64,000 bases of DNA, from NCBI RefSeq assembly GCF_002115825.1, contig NZ_JFJZ01000008.1:1-64000 (forward strand), read 5' to 3'. The DNA is from Thalassospira sp. MCCC 1A01428 (GTDB lineage: Bacteria > Pseudomonadota > Alphaproteobacteria > Rhodospirillales > Thalassospiraceae). The position numbers and the translations under genes are program-made. Of the stretch, positions 26,394-37,100 are shown in pieces (within the stretch, counting starts at the first letter, position 1; each line of letters begins with the position of its first letter). Under the pieces are notes generated by a model that searched no databases, was not told the origin of the DNA, and saw only the letters and a program-made list of their open reading frames with translations.

Positions 26394-28010
26394 CTAAGCC
26401 ATATCGCGCAAGGCCCTGCGCACGACCTTGCCCGTTGCCGTCATCGGCAAGGCATCAACAAAGGCTATTTCACGCGGATATTCATGTGCGCCCAGCCGGG
26501 TGCGAACAAAGTCTGAAAGATCCCCTGCCAAGGCATCGCTTTGTTGATCCTGATCACCCAGCACCACAAATGCCTTGATAATCTGCCCGCGCACCGGGTC
26601 TGCCTTGCCAACCACACCGGCCATGTGCACGGCGGGGTGCGCAATCAGGCAATCTTCAATCTCGCCAGGGCCAATGCGGTATCCGGCAGAACTGATCACG
26701 TCGTCTTCACGGCCAACAAAGCGAATAAAACCATCCTTGCCCCTGGCCCCCAAATCCCCGGTCAGCATCCAATCGCCAATGAATTTGGCCTGTGTGGCCG
26801 CGTCATTCCGCCAATATTGCAAAAACATCACCGGGTCCGGGCGATGTACCGCAATCATACCAACCTCACCCAGGGCCATTTCGGTTCCGGTTTCATCAAT
26901 AATCCGCACATCATGGCCCGGCACAGCACGCCCCATATGGCCCGCTGATGTCGCCTTAAGGCGCGATGACGAGCTGACAATCATGTTGCATTCGGTCTGG
27001 CCATAAAACTCGTTAATCGTTAAGCCAAATGTATCGCGCCCCCATTGCAGCATTTCAGCCCCCAGGGTTTCGCCGCCGCTGGCAATAGTGCGGAGCTGAC
27101 AATGATGGTGTGCCACACTGCTTTGCGGGGCGGCGCGCATCATCTTAAGGGCCGTGGGCGGCAAAAACGCATTGCGCACGCCATATTCGGCCATCAAGGC
27201 AAAGGCGCGTTCGGGGCTGAATTTTTCAAACCTGTGGGCCACCACCGCTACCCCGTGATGCCAGGCCGGCATTAACACATCCAGCAAGCCGCCAATCCAG
27301 GCCCAGTCTGCTGGCGTCCAGATCAAATCACCGGGCTGGGGAAACATATCGTGCGACATTTCAACACCGGGCAAATGGCCCAACAACACCCGGTGCGCAT
27401 GAAGCGCGCCTTTGGGTTGGCCAGTGGTGCCCGATGTGTAAATGATCAGGGCCGGGTCATCGGCGCGGGTTCTAACCGGGGTAAAATCATCACTGGCTTC
27501 GTAACTTAACGCCTTGAAATCCAGGCAATCGTCGGGTTTGCCATCGATGACATAAACATGTTCAAGGGCAGGTAAAAGATCACGGATTTCAGCAATTTTG
27601 CGCGCCCCGGCCAAATCTGTTACCAAAACACGCGCCGCACAGTTACCCAGCCGGTATTCCAGGGCATCCACCCCGAACAGGGTAAATAACGGCACTGCAA
27701 TTGCGCCAAGCTTATAAGTCGCGATATGGGAAATTGCCGTTTCCGGGCATTGCGGCAGCAATATGCCCACCCGGTCGCCTCGCCCTACCCCATGCCGCGA
27801 TAAAACGTTTGCGAAACGATTGGACAAACGGCGCATCTGGGCAAAGCTGTAATCACGGCGCGTCCCGTCGCCCCGACGGTGGATCAGGGCTAAACGTGTC
27901 GGGTCATCGGCCCATTTATCGCAAACATCGACACCGATATTGTAAAATTCCGGCACTTCCCAGGCAAAATCCCGCTCCTGTGCCGCATAATCATCGCCTG
28001 CTGGCAGCAT
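26394..28010 (-). CDS. AMP-forming acyl-CoA synthetase (medium-chain/AcsM-like)
   Basis: A 538-residue ANL-superfamily enzyme that activates a carboxylic acid to acyl-AMP and then acyl-CoA. The P-loop-like motif is IYTSGTTGQPKGALHAH, the adenine motif NEFYGQTECN, the hinge region GREDDVISSAGYRIGPGEIE, and the catalytic Lys lies in MTATGKVVRRAL near the end. The ADWAWIGGLLDVLMPAWHHG block is typical of the branch acting on medium-chain or aromatic acids. The acid is not predictable. It ends at a shared terminator. Start is ATG at 28010. Confidence 0.9.
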   Translation of the reverse strand: MLPAGDDYAAQERDFAWEVPEFYNIGVDVCDKWADDPTRLALIHRRGDGTRRDYSFAQMRRLSNRFANVLSRHGVGRGDRVGILLPQCPETAISHIATYKLGAIAVPLFTLFGVDALEYRLGNCAARVLVTDLAGARKIAEIRDLLPALEHVYVIDGKPDDCLDFKALSYEASDDFTPVRTRADDPALIIYTSGTTGQPKGALHAHRVLLGHLPGVEMSHDMFPQPGDLIWTPADWAWIGGLLDVLMPAWHHGVAVVAHRFEKFSPERAFALMAEYGVRNAFLPPTALKMMRAAPQSSVAHHHCQLRTIASGGETLGAEMLQWGRDTFGLTINEFYGQTECNMIVSSSSRLKATSAGHMGRAVPGHDVRIIDETGTEMALGEVGMIAVHRPDPVMFLQYWRNDAATQAKFIGDWMLTGDLGARGKDGFIRFVGREDDVISSAGYRIGPGEIEDCLIAHPAVHMAGVVGKADPVRGQIIKAFVVLGDQDQQSDALAGDLSDFVRTRLGAHEYPREIAFVDALPMTATGKVVRRALRDMA

Positions 28011-28104
28011 GTTTCCTCCCTGCCTGAAATCTGTCTTGCCCGTTATTCGGGTCTGTTACGACAGATTGCTGTTATCGCCCGCATCCTATGACGGAATGCG
28101 GGGA

Positions 28105-28133
28105 AACAGAACTATTCTGTTGCTTTTTCTAAT
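28105..28133 (+). terminator. Small hairpin with T-tract between two minus-strand genes
   Basis: AACAGAA, CTA loop, TTCTGTT followed by GCTTTTTC on the plus strand. Both flanking genes are on the minus strand, so its direction is opposite to theirs and its role is unclear. Confidence 0.3.
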
Positions 28134-28146
28134 ATTAAACTGCGGA

Positions 28147-29898
28147 TCAGTTCGCCGGTGCCAGCACAAACGTAAAATTAGACAATTGCCCGGCATCGCT
28201 ACGGGCCGTGCTGTGACAACCAAGGCAGGTTCCAGTTTCCTGATGCTGGATAAAACTTTCCAATGCCACATTACTTAAAAACCGCGGCACTTCACCTACG
28301 CCAAACGGCGCACCACCGCCATTGCCAATCCATTGGGTGCCGACCAGAAAATAGTTATCCCATACACTACCAGCCAACGCCTGATGCCACAGGGTGTTGG
28401 TTTTGTCCGTTCCTTCAAACACACGCCAGCAACGCACAATTTGCGACGGGGCAATCGCTTGCCCGGTTTGGTCAACAGCATAAGGTGCGTGCTCTGCCCA
28501 CAACGCAGGGCGGACAACGCCCTGATTAACCGTTTCGCCACCAGATCCTGCCACAGCCGGCATTGTGCCTGCGCCTGTCGTCGCGGCCACACCCGTTATT
28601 TTGGTTTTCATCATTATTGTATCCGGGTTTGGTGACGGTCGGTTTTTCGCCTGCTCCAGCGGGATGTTTATACCCCCTGCCATGCCGAACAGGTTAAATC
28701 GTTGCAGATTTGCAATGTTTTTCTCATTGCCGGTTTGCAATATGCCAGGCTCCTGCCCGGTTTGTGCAAAACACCCGTCGGGGAACAGTTTTTTGGCAAT
28801 AAAGCTGTTGGGTCGCCGCGCGTTGGCTGCCAATGGGGCATTCGCGACATGTTCAAATGTTGACCAGATCCAGCGATCGCCATTACCACTAACAACCCGT
28901 TGAACCAGATGCATGCCAATCATGCCGACAACCACATCGCGGCAAAACCGGTTTCCCGAAACACTGTCGCGGGCTGGCACAAACAGCCGGGCATTACGGG
29001 TTAGAAACTGCGCGGGATTATCGCCGGGGCTTAACACCCGCCAGGCAAACTTCAACAACGTTGCCCCGGGTCCAACACGGTGCCCTTCCACATTTTTTAA
29101 AACCTGCCGATCCCCACCTGCAATTTCCTTACCCGATATATCACCGGAACCATCGGCATTTTTGCCTGGGTCTTGTTTATTTGGGTCTTGCATCGGAAAC
29201 GAAATTTCATTGCCGGTTTCCGCCCGCCTGCTGCGCCCTGTAAATGATGCAAGCTGGCTATCGCGGATATAGCCAGCGGCAACATCGTTTAGCCTGGTTT
29301 CATACAGAACATAATTTCCCCCCTGGTCGACCAGCACATCGCCTGTTGCCTGATGAAAGGCATATAATAACAATGTATCGGCAGGTTTTGGTGGCAGGCT
29401 GGTTGAAGGACTATCGCCAGCACCACAAAAACCCTCCGCCCGGGCAAAAGGTGAAACACCGCCCTCCCCCGTGATTAATTGATCACGGTTCACAAGACGT
29501 TGCCAACGCGGCACATCTCCCTTCGCGGGATGGGCGGCCTGCCCATAGGGCAACGCCACACCGTTGGCCGTTAACGGCCATGTCATTGCGATAAAAGACT
29601 GCCACGAAAACTGATCGAACGGGCGCTGGGACTCCGGCCCAACAAAGCGATAGATAAAACTGGCGTCAAACTGAGCAATGTCGGTAGGAAGAATCGGACA
29701 AGGCTGCGTATCAAAAGCAGGATCGGCGCAAAAATCGGCTGCCAATTGATCACTTTGTTTTGATAAGGAAACATTCACTTCGGCACCAGCCGCCGCAGAC
29801 ATGATCATAAAATTGCCAAATATGATCACTGCGGCCAGAAACAGCGCGTTGCGCATTTGGCTGATACTTTTAATTAAAGTGTTTATTTTCAATTCCAT
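28147..29898 (-). CDS. Secreted mono-haem c-type protein of unknown function
   Basis: A 583-residue protein with an N-terminal signal sequence (hydrophobic core about 17-38). It has a single CxxCH haem motif very near the C-terminus (CLGCHSTARSD), where a covalent haem would attach in the periplasm. The body has no domain I can name. Noticeable blocks are FDQFSWQSFIAMTWP, DQGGNYVLYETRLND, FLTRNARLFVPA and the cofactor-like CRDVVVGMIGMHLVQ. It may be a haem-dependent oxidase, peroxidase or adhesin, but that is guesswork. It is a lone gene, about 140 bases upstream of the acyl-CoA synthetase on the same strand. Confidence 0.7.
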   Translation of the reverse strand: MELKINTLIKSISQMRNALFLAAVIIFGNFMIMSAAAGAEVNVSLSKQSDQLAADFCADPAFDTQPCPILPTDIAQFDASFIYRFVGPESQRPFDQFSWQSFIAMTWPLTANGVALPYGQAAHPAKGDVPRWQRLVNRDQLITGEGGVSPFARAEGFCGAGDSPSTSLPPKPADTLLLYAFHQATGDVLVDQGGNYVLYETRLNDVAAGYIRDSQLASFTGRSRRAETGNEISFPMQDPNKQDPGKNADGSGDISGKEIAGGDRQVLKNVEGHRVGPGATLLKFAWRVLSPGDNPAQFLTRNARLFVPARDSVSGNRFCRDVVVGMIGMHLVQRVVSGNGDRWIWSTFEHVANAPLAANARRPNSFIAKKLFPDGCFAQTGQEPGILQTGNEKNIANLQRFNLFGMAGGINIPLEQAKNRPSPNPDTIMMKTKITGVAATTGAGTMPAVAGSGGETVNQGVVRPALWAEHAPYAVDQTGQAIAPSQIVRCWRVFEGTDKTNTLWHQALAGSVWDNYFLVGTQWIGNGGGAPFGVGEVPRFLSNVALESFIQHQETGTCLGCHSTARSDAGQLSNFTFVLAPAN

Positions 29899-30139
29899 AC
29901 GAAATCCCTTACTCCCCCGACAGTAATCCGATTCCTTTTATCACCCCAACTATAGCGAGAATTTTGGCGCCTGATTTATTTTGTCATATTTTTAATTGTG
30001 AACAAAATCACAACCGTTTGACCCACAGCCCGTCGCAAAAGCCCGCAATCGTTGCTTTTCAGGCAAATCCTGCCATATTTTGACCAGTGACGGGTTGTAA
30101 GCACAATCCCGCTCAATCTGGATCATATGAGGGAATTCA

Positions 30140-30862
30140 ATGGCTTTCGAAACGCAACGACGCGGCTATTCTGTCTCGGCTGGCCAGTCGGCGGCCGACA
30201 TTGATGCCGGTCTTCGGACCTATATGCTGCGCGTCTATAACTATATGGCGTCTGCGCTGGCTTTAACCGGTATTGTCGCATATGCAGCCGGACACAACGA
30301 AGCGGTACAACAGGCAATTTTCGGAACTGGTCTCTCCTGGATCGTAATGTTGGCACCGTTTGCGCTGGTCATGGTTCTTAGCTTTGGCATTCACAAAATG
30401 AGCATGCCTGCAGCACAGGGCGTGTTCTGGGCCTATGCCGCGCTGATGGGGCTGTCGCTGTCGTCGATTTTCATGATTTATACCGGTGAAAGCATTGCCC
30501 GCACCTTCTTCATCACCGCCGGTACTTTTGGTGCCATGAGCCTGTATGGCTACACCACCAAAAAGGATCTGTCTGCGTGGGGCAGCTTCCTGTTCATGGG
30601 CCTGATCGGGATCATCATTGCCAGCGTTGTGAATATCTTCCTTGGCAGCACCATGTTGCAGTTTATCATTTCGGCTGCCGGTGTTCTGATCTTTACCGGT
30701 CTGACCGCCTATGACACCCAGCGCATCAAGGAAAGCTACTGGGAAAACGACGATGCCACGACCGCTGGCAAGAAGGCCATTTTTGGCGCCTTACAGCTGT
30801 ATCTTGATTTCATCAACCTGTTCATCATGTTGCTGCGTTTCTTTGGTAATTCGCGCAACTAA
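30140..30862 (+). CDS. Bax inhibitor-1/YccA-family membrane protein
   Basis: A 240-residue protein with about seven transmembrane helices after a polar N-terminus containing SAADIDAGLRTYMLRVYNYMASAL. It ends in the family block TAYDTQRIKESYWEND and LYLDFINLFIMLLRFFG. In E. coli YccA modulates FtsH protease; other members act as pH-sensitive Ca2+ leaks. The role here is unproven. GGAATTCA at 30132-30139 is a modest ribosome-binding site for ATG at 30140. A very strong terminator follows. Confidence 0.92.
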   Translation: MAFETQRRGYSVSAGQSAADIDAGLRTYMLRVYNYMASALALTGIVAYAAGHNEAVQQAIFGTGLSWIVMLAPFALVMVLSFGIHKMSMPAAQGVFWAYAALMGLSLSSIFMIYTGESIARTFFITAGTFGAMSLYGYTTKKDLSAWGSFLFMGLIGIIIASVVNIFLGSTMLQFIISAAGVLIFTGLTAYDTQRIKESYWENDDATTAGKKAIFGALQLYLDFINLFIMLLRFFGNSRN

Positions 30863-30888
30863 CAGGTCTGGCATCATTGCCACACACA

Positions 30889-30925
30889 ACACCCCCGCAA
30901 TTGATGAATTGCGGGGGTGTTTTTT
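30889..30925 (+). terminator. Strong terminator after the BI-1 gene
   Basis: A perfect 14-bp stem (ACACCCCCGCAATT against its complement) with a GATG loop and a TTTTT tail, 26 bases after the stop codon. Confidence 0.92.
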
Positions 30926-30971
30926 ATGGGCAGTCCTGTCGTGCTTTTACCCTCTCCATAATCATCCGATG

Positions 30972-31007
30972 CTGGCAAAAATGCCAGTGTGCCATATCCG
31001 ATGGCAC
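30972..31007. repeat. Two adjacent perfect hairpins sharing a TGCCA/TGGCA core
   Basis: CTGGCA-AAAA-TGCCAG (30972-30987) is followed one base later by GTGCCAT-ATCCG-ATGGCAC (30989-31007). Both stems are perfect and use the same TGCCA core. It could be a protein operator pair or part of a small RNA. No T-tract follows. Confidence 0.4.
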
Positions 31008-31188
31008 AGTAATCCCCACAGATTACACGTTATGTATGCGGCAAAAGTTCGACGGTTTGTTAAGCCCGATGTCACATCAGGCGCGAAACAAATCGGTTTT
31101 GATCAACAGGCTTTATGGTTTTGGCACAATTACACAGGCATATCAGATAAAGCCGAAGCCATACGTCAAAAGCAGGATATGGCAGATA

Positions 31189-32685
31189 TTATCCGGCAAC
31201 CTTGGCCTGACGCGGGGAGGAAGAGGATGCCCCTTCGTCCTCCCGGGCGGACATTTCGGCCATTAAGGTTTCAACCCGCATTTGCCCGCCCATTGCAGTA
31301 CGCGCCGCAGAACGCGCGCCCGCCTCTTCAAGGTTTTGCTGGGCCTGTATGAAATTCATTTTTGCCGTCCGCAAAATTCCCACGTCACCGTTTTCACGCC
31401 CCTGCATGGCTTGCACGGTTGCCAGGGCAAACACCGCCCGCCCCCACAGATAAAGATTTTCCCGCCGGGAACATACTTTTAGGGTCGCTTGAAAAAATGG
31501 AATGATGCTTTCATACAGAATGCCGGTTTTTGCCAGTTCTCCGTGTGCAATCAAAACATCGCCCAAATGATAGGCTGTCAGCCCATACAGTACCGGATAG
31601 GTTTTGGCATCCGTCGCGCCAAGGGCCCGCCGCAGATAATTGATGGCTTCGGCAGCAAGGTCCGGATCCCGGGTTTCACGGGCCTGGGCACCACTAGCTT
31701 CTCCCAAACGCATCAAACAAACAGCCTGTGCAACACTGGCACCAGCTGCAAATTCAAAACGGCGATGCAATATCCGCCAGATTTCGACCGCCAACTTTGA
31801 AACACGGGTGGCCGAGCTGCCCAAAACAGACCAGTTCAGCAAATGGCCATATAGTGCCAACAAGGCAATGTCTTCGGGCTGAAGCTGATCAACGCCCGAT
31901 TGCCCGGCCACCGAAATCATCATGGCCAACCGGTCACGGTCACCACAATCATCAAAACCAAAACATCGGGCGACCAAAGGTTCCAGCGCCTCGGATGCCA
32001 GTTGGCACCAGCTTCGATCGCCATTTTCGGCCAATGCCAATGCCGCCGATGCAAAACACAAAACCACGCCATCACCGCATTCATCAAGCAGATCAAGGTT
32101 ACGAACCCGGTCTTGCTGCTGTTCCAGCGATTTGCACAGTTCGGTCGAAATCACCATACGCCGGGCCGGGTCATCGACCTGACGCAGGGATGTTGCACGT
32201 AATAGCAGTTGTATTGCCTGTGTGAAATCTTCGGCCAGAGGTAATTTGAAACTGTATTTTTGTGACAAAAACAGCTCGTGAGGAGCAAACGTGTTTTGCC
32301 GGTTGGCCAGCCAGACATTAACACCATTTTGGTCCGGCGCAGCCACCCCCCATAACAGCGCCGTACAATTTTGCCGCAAAGCTGCGTTCCAGGCCCAGTT
32401 CTGGGCATCACGTACAGCATGAAACGGATCAACCGCATCGGCGCTAATCGACAATTGCTGGGAAACAGTCACACAGGAAAACGCGGTAAAATCCGACAGG
32501 CAATCTTTGATCGCAGCCTGAATATCCTGCCCCGCCGTGCCAAAATCGGCAATGCCACAAACAAATTGCGGATCACCCGAATGTCGGTGTGAATAAGACG
32601 CCCGCGGATTAGGGACAGTTTCCCCCGGCACAACCCCGAACACCGCTTTGAACACAAGACCGAGTGTTGACCAGAAACCGGCCAT
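31189..32685 (-). CDS. TPR-like helical protein, function unknown
   Basis: A 498-residue protein with no name I can give. After a short N-terminal helix, residues about 35-170 form an alpha/beta domain. Residues 170-480 are helical pairs with tetratricopeptide-like spacing, most clearly AINYLRRALGATDAKTYPVLYGLTAYHLGDVLIAHGELAKT in part and IIPFFQATLKVCSRRENLYLWGRAVFALATVQ. The C-terminal 35 residues are Glu/Ser-rich. There is no clear signal peptide. It lies 146 bases behind htpX on the same strand and may be co-expressed with it. Start is ATG at 32685. Confidence 0.6.
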   Translation of the reverse strand: MAGFWSTLGLVFKAVFGVVPGETVPNPRASYSHRHSGDPQFVCGIADFGTAGQDIQAAIKDCLSDFTAFSCVTVSQQLSISADAVDPFHAVRDAQNWAWNAALRQNCTALLWGVAAPDQNGVNVWLANRQNTFAPHELFLSQKYSFKLPLAEDFTQAIQLLLRATSLRQVDDPARRMVISTELCKSLEQQQDRVRNLDLLDECGDGVVLCFASAALALAENGDRSWCQLASEALEPLVARCFGFDDCGDRDRLAMMISVAGQSGVDQLQPEDIALLALYGHLLNWSVLGSSATRVSKLAVEIWRILHRRFEFAAGASVAQAVCLMRLGEASGAQARETRDPDLAAEAINYLRRALGATDAKTYPVLYGLTAYHLGDVLIAHGELAKTGILYESIIPFFQATLKVCSRRENLYLWGRAVFALATVQAMQGRENGDVGILRTAKMNFIQAQQNLEEAGARSAARTAMGGQMRVETLMAEMSAREDEGASSSSPRQAKVAG

Positions 32686-32831
32686 CCTCCGCTATTCCTT
32701 CCCGGCAATATACTGAGCCACAACGAAAACCATATCTGACAAGGACATGATCAAACGCAAACAGGTCTCCGTCAATTATTAACGGCGTATAAATTACCAA
32801 TACCAAAGAATAGGAAATGAGCGGATAAATT

Positions 32832-33725
32832 TCAACCCCAGGGCCGTTTACGGCGCCGGGTTGCGGAAACCGTTGCGCCAGCCATCGCGCGCAGTTTTGC
32901 AATACGGTTTTCCATCGCCGGGTGCGTGGCAAACAGACTGTCCATGCCTTTGCCCGATAACGGATTCGCAATATACATATGTGCCGTTGCCGGGTTGCGC
33001 TCTGCATCGGGGTTGGGCACCGAATGCACCCCGCGATCAAGCCGCCCCAGGGCATCGGCCAACCACAACGGATGCCCGCAAATTTCCGCCCCGATCCGGT
33101 CGGCTTCATATTCGCGGGTACGCGAAATCGCCATTTGCACCAGGCCGGCCGCCATCGGGGCCAAAATGGCGACCAGAATCATTCCAAATCCGCCTAGCGG
33201 GTTGTTATTGTTTTCACGGTGCCCGCCAAAAATACCGGCAAACATGGCAAAGTTCGCCAAGGCCGATATCGCCCCTGCCAGGGTCGCCGTGATTGTCATT
33301 GTCAATGTATCGCGATTTTTGACATGGGCCAGTTCATGGGCCATCACCCCTGCAATTTCGTTGGCATTTAACAATTGCAACAACCCGGTGGTTGCCGCCA
33401 CCGCCGCATGTTCGGGGTTGCGCCCGGTAGCAAAGGCATTAGGCTGCGGGTTTTCAACAATATAAACCTTGGGCATTGGCAAATCAGCCCGCAGGGCCAG
33501 CTGGCGCACAATCCCCACCAGTTCAGGGGCGGTATTTTCATCTACCTGTCGGGCACGGCGCATACGCAAAACCATGCTGTCGGAATTCCAATAGGCAAAC
33601 ACATTCATTGCCCCGGCAAATAACAAGGCAATAATCATGCCTTGCTGCCCGCCGATCATCATGCCGACCACACCAAATAGCGCTGTGATGCCCGCCAGCA
33701 ACAATCCGGTCCGCACATAATTCAT
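32832..33725 (-). CDS. htpX: Membrane zinc protease HtpX
   Basis: A 297-residue M48 metalloprotease of the inner membrane. Two N-terminal helices (about 7-24 and 28-45) are followed by the catalytic motif [10 protein letters not shown] (His130, Glu131, His134). A third-ligand block, [12 protein letters not shown], lies near 205-212. HtpX degrades misfolded membrane proteins alongside FtsH and is often under heat or envelope-stress control. Length is normal for the family (about 290). Start is ATG at 33725. The gene stands before the TPR-like gene. Confidence 0.95.
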   Translation of the reverse strand: MNYVRTGLLLAGITALFGVVGMMIGGQQGMIIALLFAGAMNVFAYWNSDSMVLRMRRARQVDENTAPELVGIVRQLALRADLPMPKVYIVENPQPNAFATGRNPEHAAVAATTGLLQLLNANEIAGVMAHELAHVKNRDTLTMTITATLAGAISALANFAMFAGIFGGHRENNNNPLGGFGMILVAILAPMAAGLVQMAISRTREYEADRIGAEICGHPLWLADALGRLDRGVHSVPNPDAERNPATAHMYIANPLSGKGMDSLFATHPAMENRIAKLRAMAGATVSATRRRKRPWG

Positions 33726-34009
33726 ACTGGTCTTCCTCCATTCGGCTTATCGGCCAAAAGATAGGCCATTTTATGCCTCGCACAAGCCGGAAGCAGCTTC
33801 GTTGTGAATTAGGTCGCAGTCGTTAACGCAGCCGGAACCAAAAGGTAAAATCCCGGTTTTCAAGCCTGACGGCCATCAAGAAACCACCCGGCAATATCCA
33901 ATACCAAAGCTCGTTGATCGAAACCGATCCGCAAGCCTCTCAATCGGCGGGCGGGCCCGACAAAGCCCTTTCATTTTGCGGTATTGGTCGCGCGGCGCCG
34001 TGTGCCTAT

Positions 34010-34044
34010 CCAATTGTCGATGAGAAGAATTCATCGACAATTGG
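34010..34044. repeat. Perfect 14-bp inverted repeat with 7-base loop
   Basis: CCAATTGTCGATGA (34010-34023) and TCATCGACAATTGG (34031-34044) are exact complements around GAAGAAT. There is no T-tract on either side. It lies just beyond the glutamate dehydrogenase terminator and about 285 bases upstream of htpX. A second terminator stem, a regulator operator and a recombination site are all possible. Confidence 0.7.
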
Positions 34045-34058
34045 TATAACATGCCCAT

Positions 34059-34090
34059 AAAAAAGCGAGGGCAACTGTTGCCGCCCCCGC
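34059..34090 (-). terminator. Terminator of the glutamate dehydrogenase gene
   Basis: On the minus strand GCGGGGGCGGCAAC is followed by GTTGCCCTCGC and a run of six T. It sits about 30 bases after the stop codon. Confidence 0.75.
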
Positions 34091-34122
34091 CTTGTGCTTT
34101 CGCAAGATATTTGATCGGGCTC

Positions 34123-37100
34123 TTATCCGCCAATCAAAGCCCTGATCTGACGGTTGGCAACCGTGATCATGGCAAGGTCGATCTGGCCGACAGCGCGTAA
34201 TTCGTCGATCAGCTGATCGCACCGCTGTGTGCCACGTTGATGGGCCGTGACCCATTGTTCAACAGCATCGGGGCCGATGATGCCGTTTTGGTCTTCGGCC
34301 AGAACCACACGGGTCAATTCACGCTGATGACCAAACAGATCATCAATTGCAGCATTGCGTGCCAGTTTCTGCCAGTGGGTTTCGGCTTCCACCGTTTCGG
34401 CGGCAGCCCGCAAAATGCCCAACTGAAAACGCGAGCCAACGGCAAAATACGTCGCCCCGACATCAAGGACATCGCGATCAGCCCCTTCGGCAATCCGCAC
34501 AATATCGCATACGGCCACCATTTGTGGCATTGCGGCCACCCGTTTGGCCAGATCTTCGGGCACACCCTGTTTCTTAAGGTGATCCACCCGTTGTTTCAGA
34601 CCATTACGAATGGCTGCATCGCCAGGAATGATTTGATCAAACGCTTCAATCACACGCATGACCTGCGGGCGGAACCGTTCAATCTTGGAACCAACATTCA
34701 ATTCCTCGCAATTACGCAGGAACCATAATGTCACGTCCTCGACCATGCGACCGACATCCTTAAACATTTCGGTCTGCACATTGGCAGCAACGATATTGTC
34801 CAGGGTTTCTATGCCAGCCCAGATATCACGCAGGCCAAACACCGCCCGCGAAATCAGGTATCCACGCGACACATCCACGGCAGAAAAGCCGGTTGCCTCC
34901 ATCATATCGTGAACAAAGGTGCCACCAACCCGGTTAACCAGGCTGTTAATGCCAACTGTGGCAATAATTTCGCGACGCAAACGGTGGTGTGACACAGCAT
35001 CGGCGTATTTTTTACGAAGCGGCGTCGGGAAATACCGCACCAGTTCCTCGACCAGAACCGGGTCGTCAGGCAGGTCGGAATTTAGCACTTCGTCATACAG
35101 CCACAGTTTGGCATAGGGCATCAGCACCGAAATTTCCGGCCGGGTCAGGCCTTCATGGGCATTGAAACGCCGGGTGATTTCCTCTTCATCGGGCAAAAAT
35201 TCAATTTCACGGTTCAGGCGCCCTTCGCGTTCCAGCATCCTGATCAGGCGAACCTGGGCATCAAGGGCGTCACCCCCACCCGCAAAGATGTTGGAAATGG
35301 CCTGGCTTTGCACATAGTTATCGCGCTGCACCAGTTCACCAACCTCTTCGGTCATGTCTTCAAGCAACTTGTTACGCTGCTTTTCCGTCATGTCGCCATT
35401 GGCGACAACTTCGCCCAGCAGGATCTTGATATTGACCTCGTGGTCAGAACAATTGACCCCGCCAGCATTGTCGATCGCATCGGTATTCAGGCGGCCACCG
35501 TGATGGGCATATTCAATCCGCCCCCGTTGCGTGCAGCCCAGATTGGCACCTTCACCAATCACCTTGGCCCGTACATCGCCGCCATTGATGCGAATGGCAT
35601 CGTTGGCCCGGTCCCCGGCATCGGCATTACTTTCGTTGCCCGATTTGATGTATGTGCCAATACCACCAAACCACAACAATTCGACTTCAGCCTTCAAAAT
35701 GGCTTTCATCATATCAGCCGGGGTGACTTTACCGCTGCCCAAATGCAGCAATTTGCGCACTTCGGCCGACGGATCCAGTGTTTTAGCACGGCGATCAAAA
35801 ATACCACCGCCATTGGACAGCAGCTTTTCATCGTAATCCGCCCAGTTAGAGCGCGGCAGGTCGAACAGGCGTTTGCGTTCGGCAAAGCTGGTTTCCGGGT
35901 TCGGATCAGGATCGACAAAAATATGCAGGTGGTTAAAAGCTGCAATCAGTTTGATCTGTTCGGAAAGCAACATACCATTGCCAAACACATCGCCCGACAT
36001 GTCGCCAACACCTGCAACAGTGAAGGGTTCCTTCTGGATATCTTTGCCAATTTCGCGGAAATGCCGTTTGACGGATTCCCATGCCCCACGGGCCGTAATG
36101 CCCATTTTCTTGTGGTCATAGCCCTGCGAGCCACCCGATGCAAAGGCATCATCCAGCCAGAAGCCATAATCACGCGCAACGCCGTTGGCGATATCGGAAA
36201 ATGTCGCAGTGCCCTTGTCGGCAGCCACCACCAGATAGGGATCATCCTCATCAAGACGACGGACCCGCTCTGGCGCCACCACCGTACCGGCGACGATATT
36301 GTCGGTAATATCAAGCAGGCCGCACATCAACGTTTTATAACAGGCAATACCTTCTTCCAGGAAAGCCTCGCGCGTGCCATCAACCGGCGGACGTTTGACG
36401 ACAAAGCCGCCTTTGGAACCGACCGGCACGATAACGGCATTCTTGACCATCTGTGCCTTTACAAGCCCAAGAATTTCGGTGCGGAAGTCTTCCTGGCGAT
36501 CGGACCAGCGGATACCGCCACGGGCGACCGGCCCACCACGTAAATGCACCGCTTCAACACGCGGGGAATAGACAAACACTTCGCGCCAGGGGCGCGGAAG
36601 CGGCAGGTCTTCGACCTCGGCAGAATTAAACTTGATCGACAGATACGGCTTGGGATTGCCATCTGCACCAACCTGAAAATAGTTGGTACGAAGGCTGGAC
36701 TGCACCAGATTAAGAAAAGCCCGCAAAATACGGTCTTCATCCGGGTTCATCACGTCATCAAGCCGGGCGAGGATATCGCTTTCAATTGCACCAATTTCGG
36801 CTTCCAGCCCAAGATCGCGGTCCGGGTCAAAACGGGCAATGAACAATTCCACCAGCGACGTTGCCAGGGCTGCGTTATTTGCCAGCGTTTTTGCCAGATA
36901 ATCCTGCGAGAATGCCGACCCGGTCTGGCGCATGTACCGGGCAAAAGTCCGCAATATAACAACTTCGCGCCAATCCAGCCCCCCCAGCAATACCAGGCGG
37001 TTAAAGGCGTCGTTTTCAACTTCGCCGTGCCACATGCGCACAAACAGTTCCTGGAACTTGTTGCGCACTTCATGCAGCGTAAACGTGCCATCAACAATGA

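Larger units (their letters stand above)
30863..31188. other. Gap holding the BI-1 terminator and a pair of small hairpins
   Basis: No gene is supported here. The left part is the terminator of the BI-1 gene; two adjacent inverted repeats lie at 30972-31007. The right part is the 3' flank of the TPR-like gene. Confidence 0.5.
33726..34122. other. Gap between htpX and the glutamate dehydrogenase gene
   Basis: No open frame is convincing. It contains the htpX upstream region, a perfect 14-bp inverted repeat (34010-34044) and the terminator of the glutamate dehydrogenase gene (34059-34090). Confidence 0.55.

Noticed and set aside
35155..36543. 462-codon open frame antisense to the glutamate dehydrogenase gene
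   Set aside because: It is a shadow of the strongly conserved dehydrogenase core on the minus strand; its sequence is low-information and matches no family.
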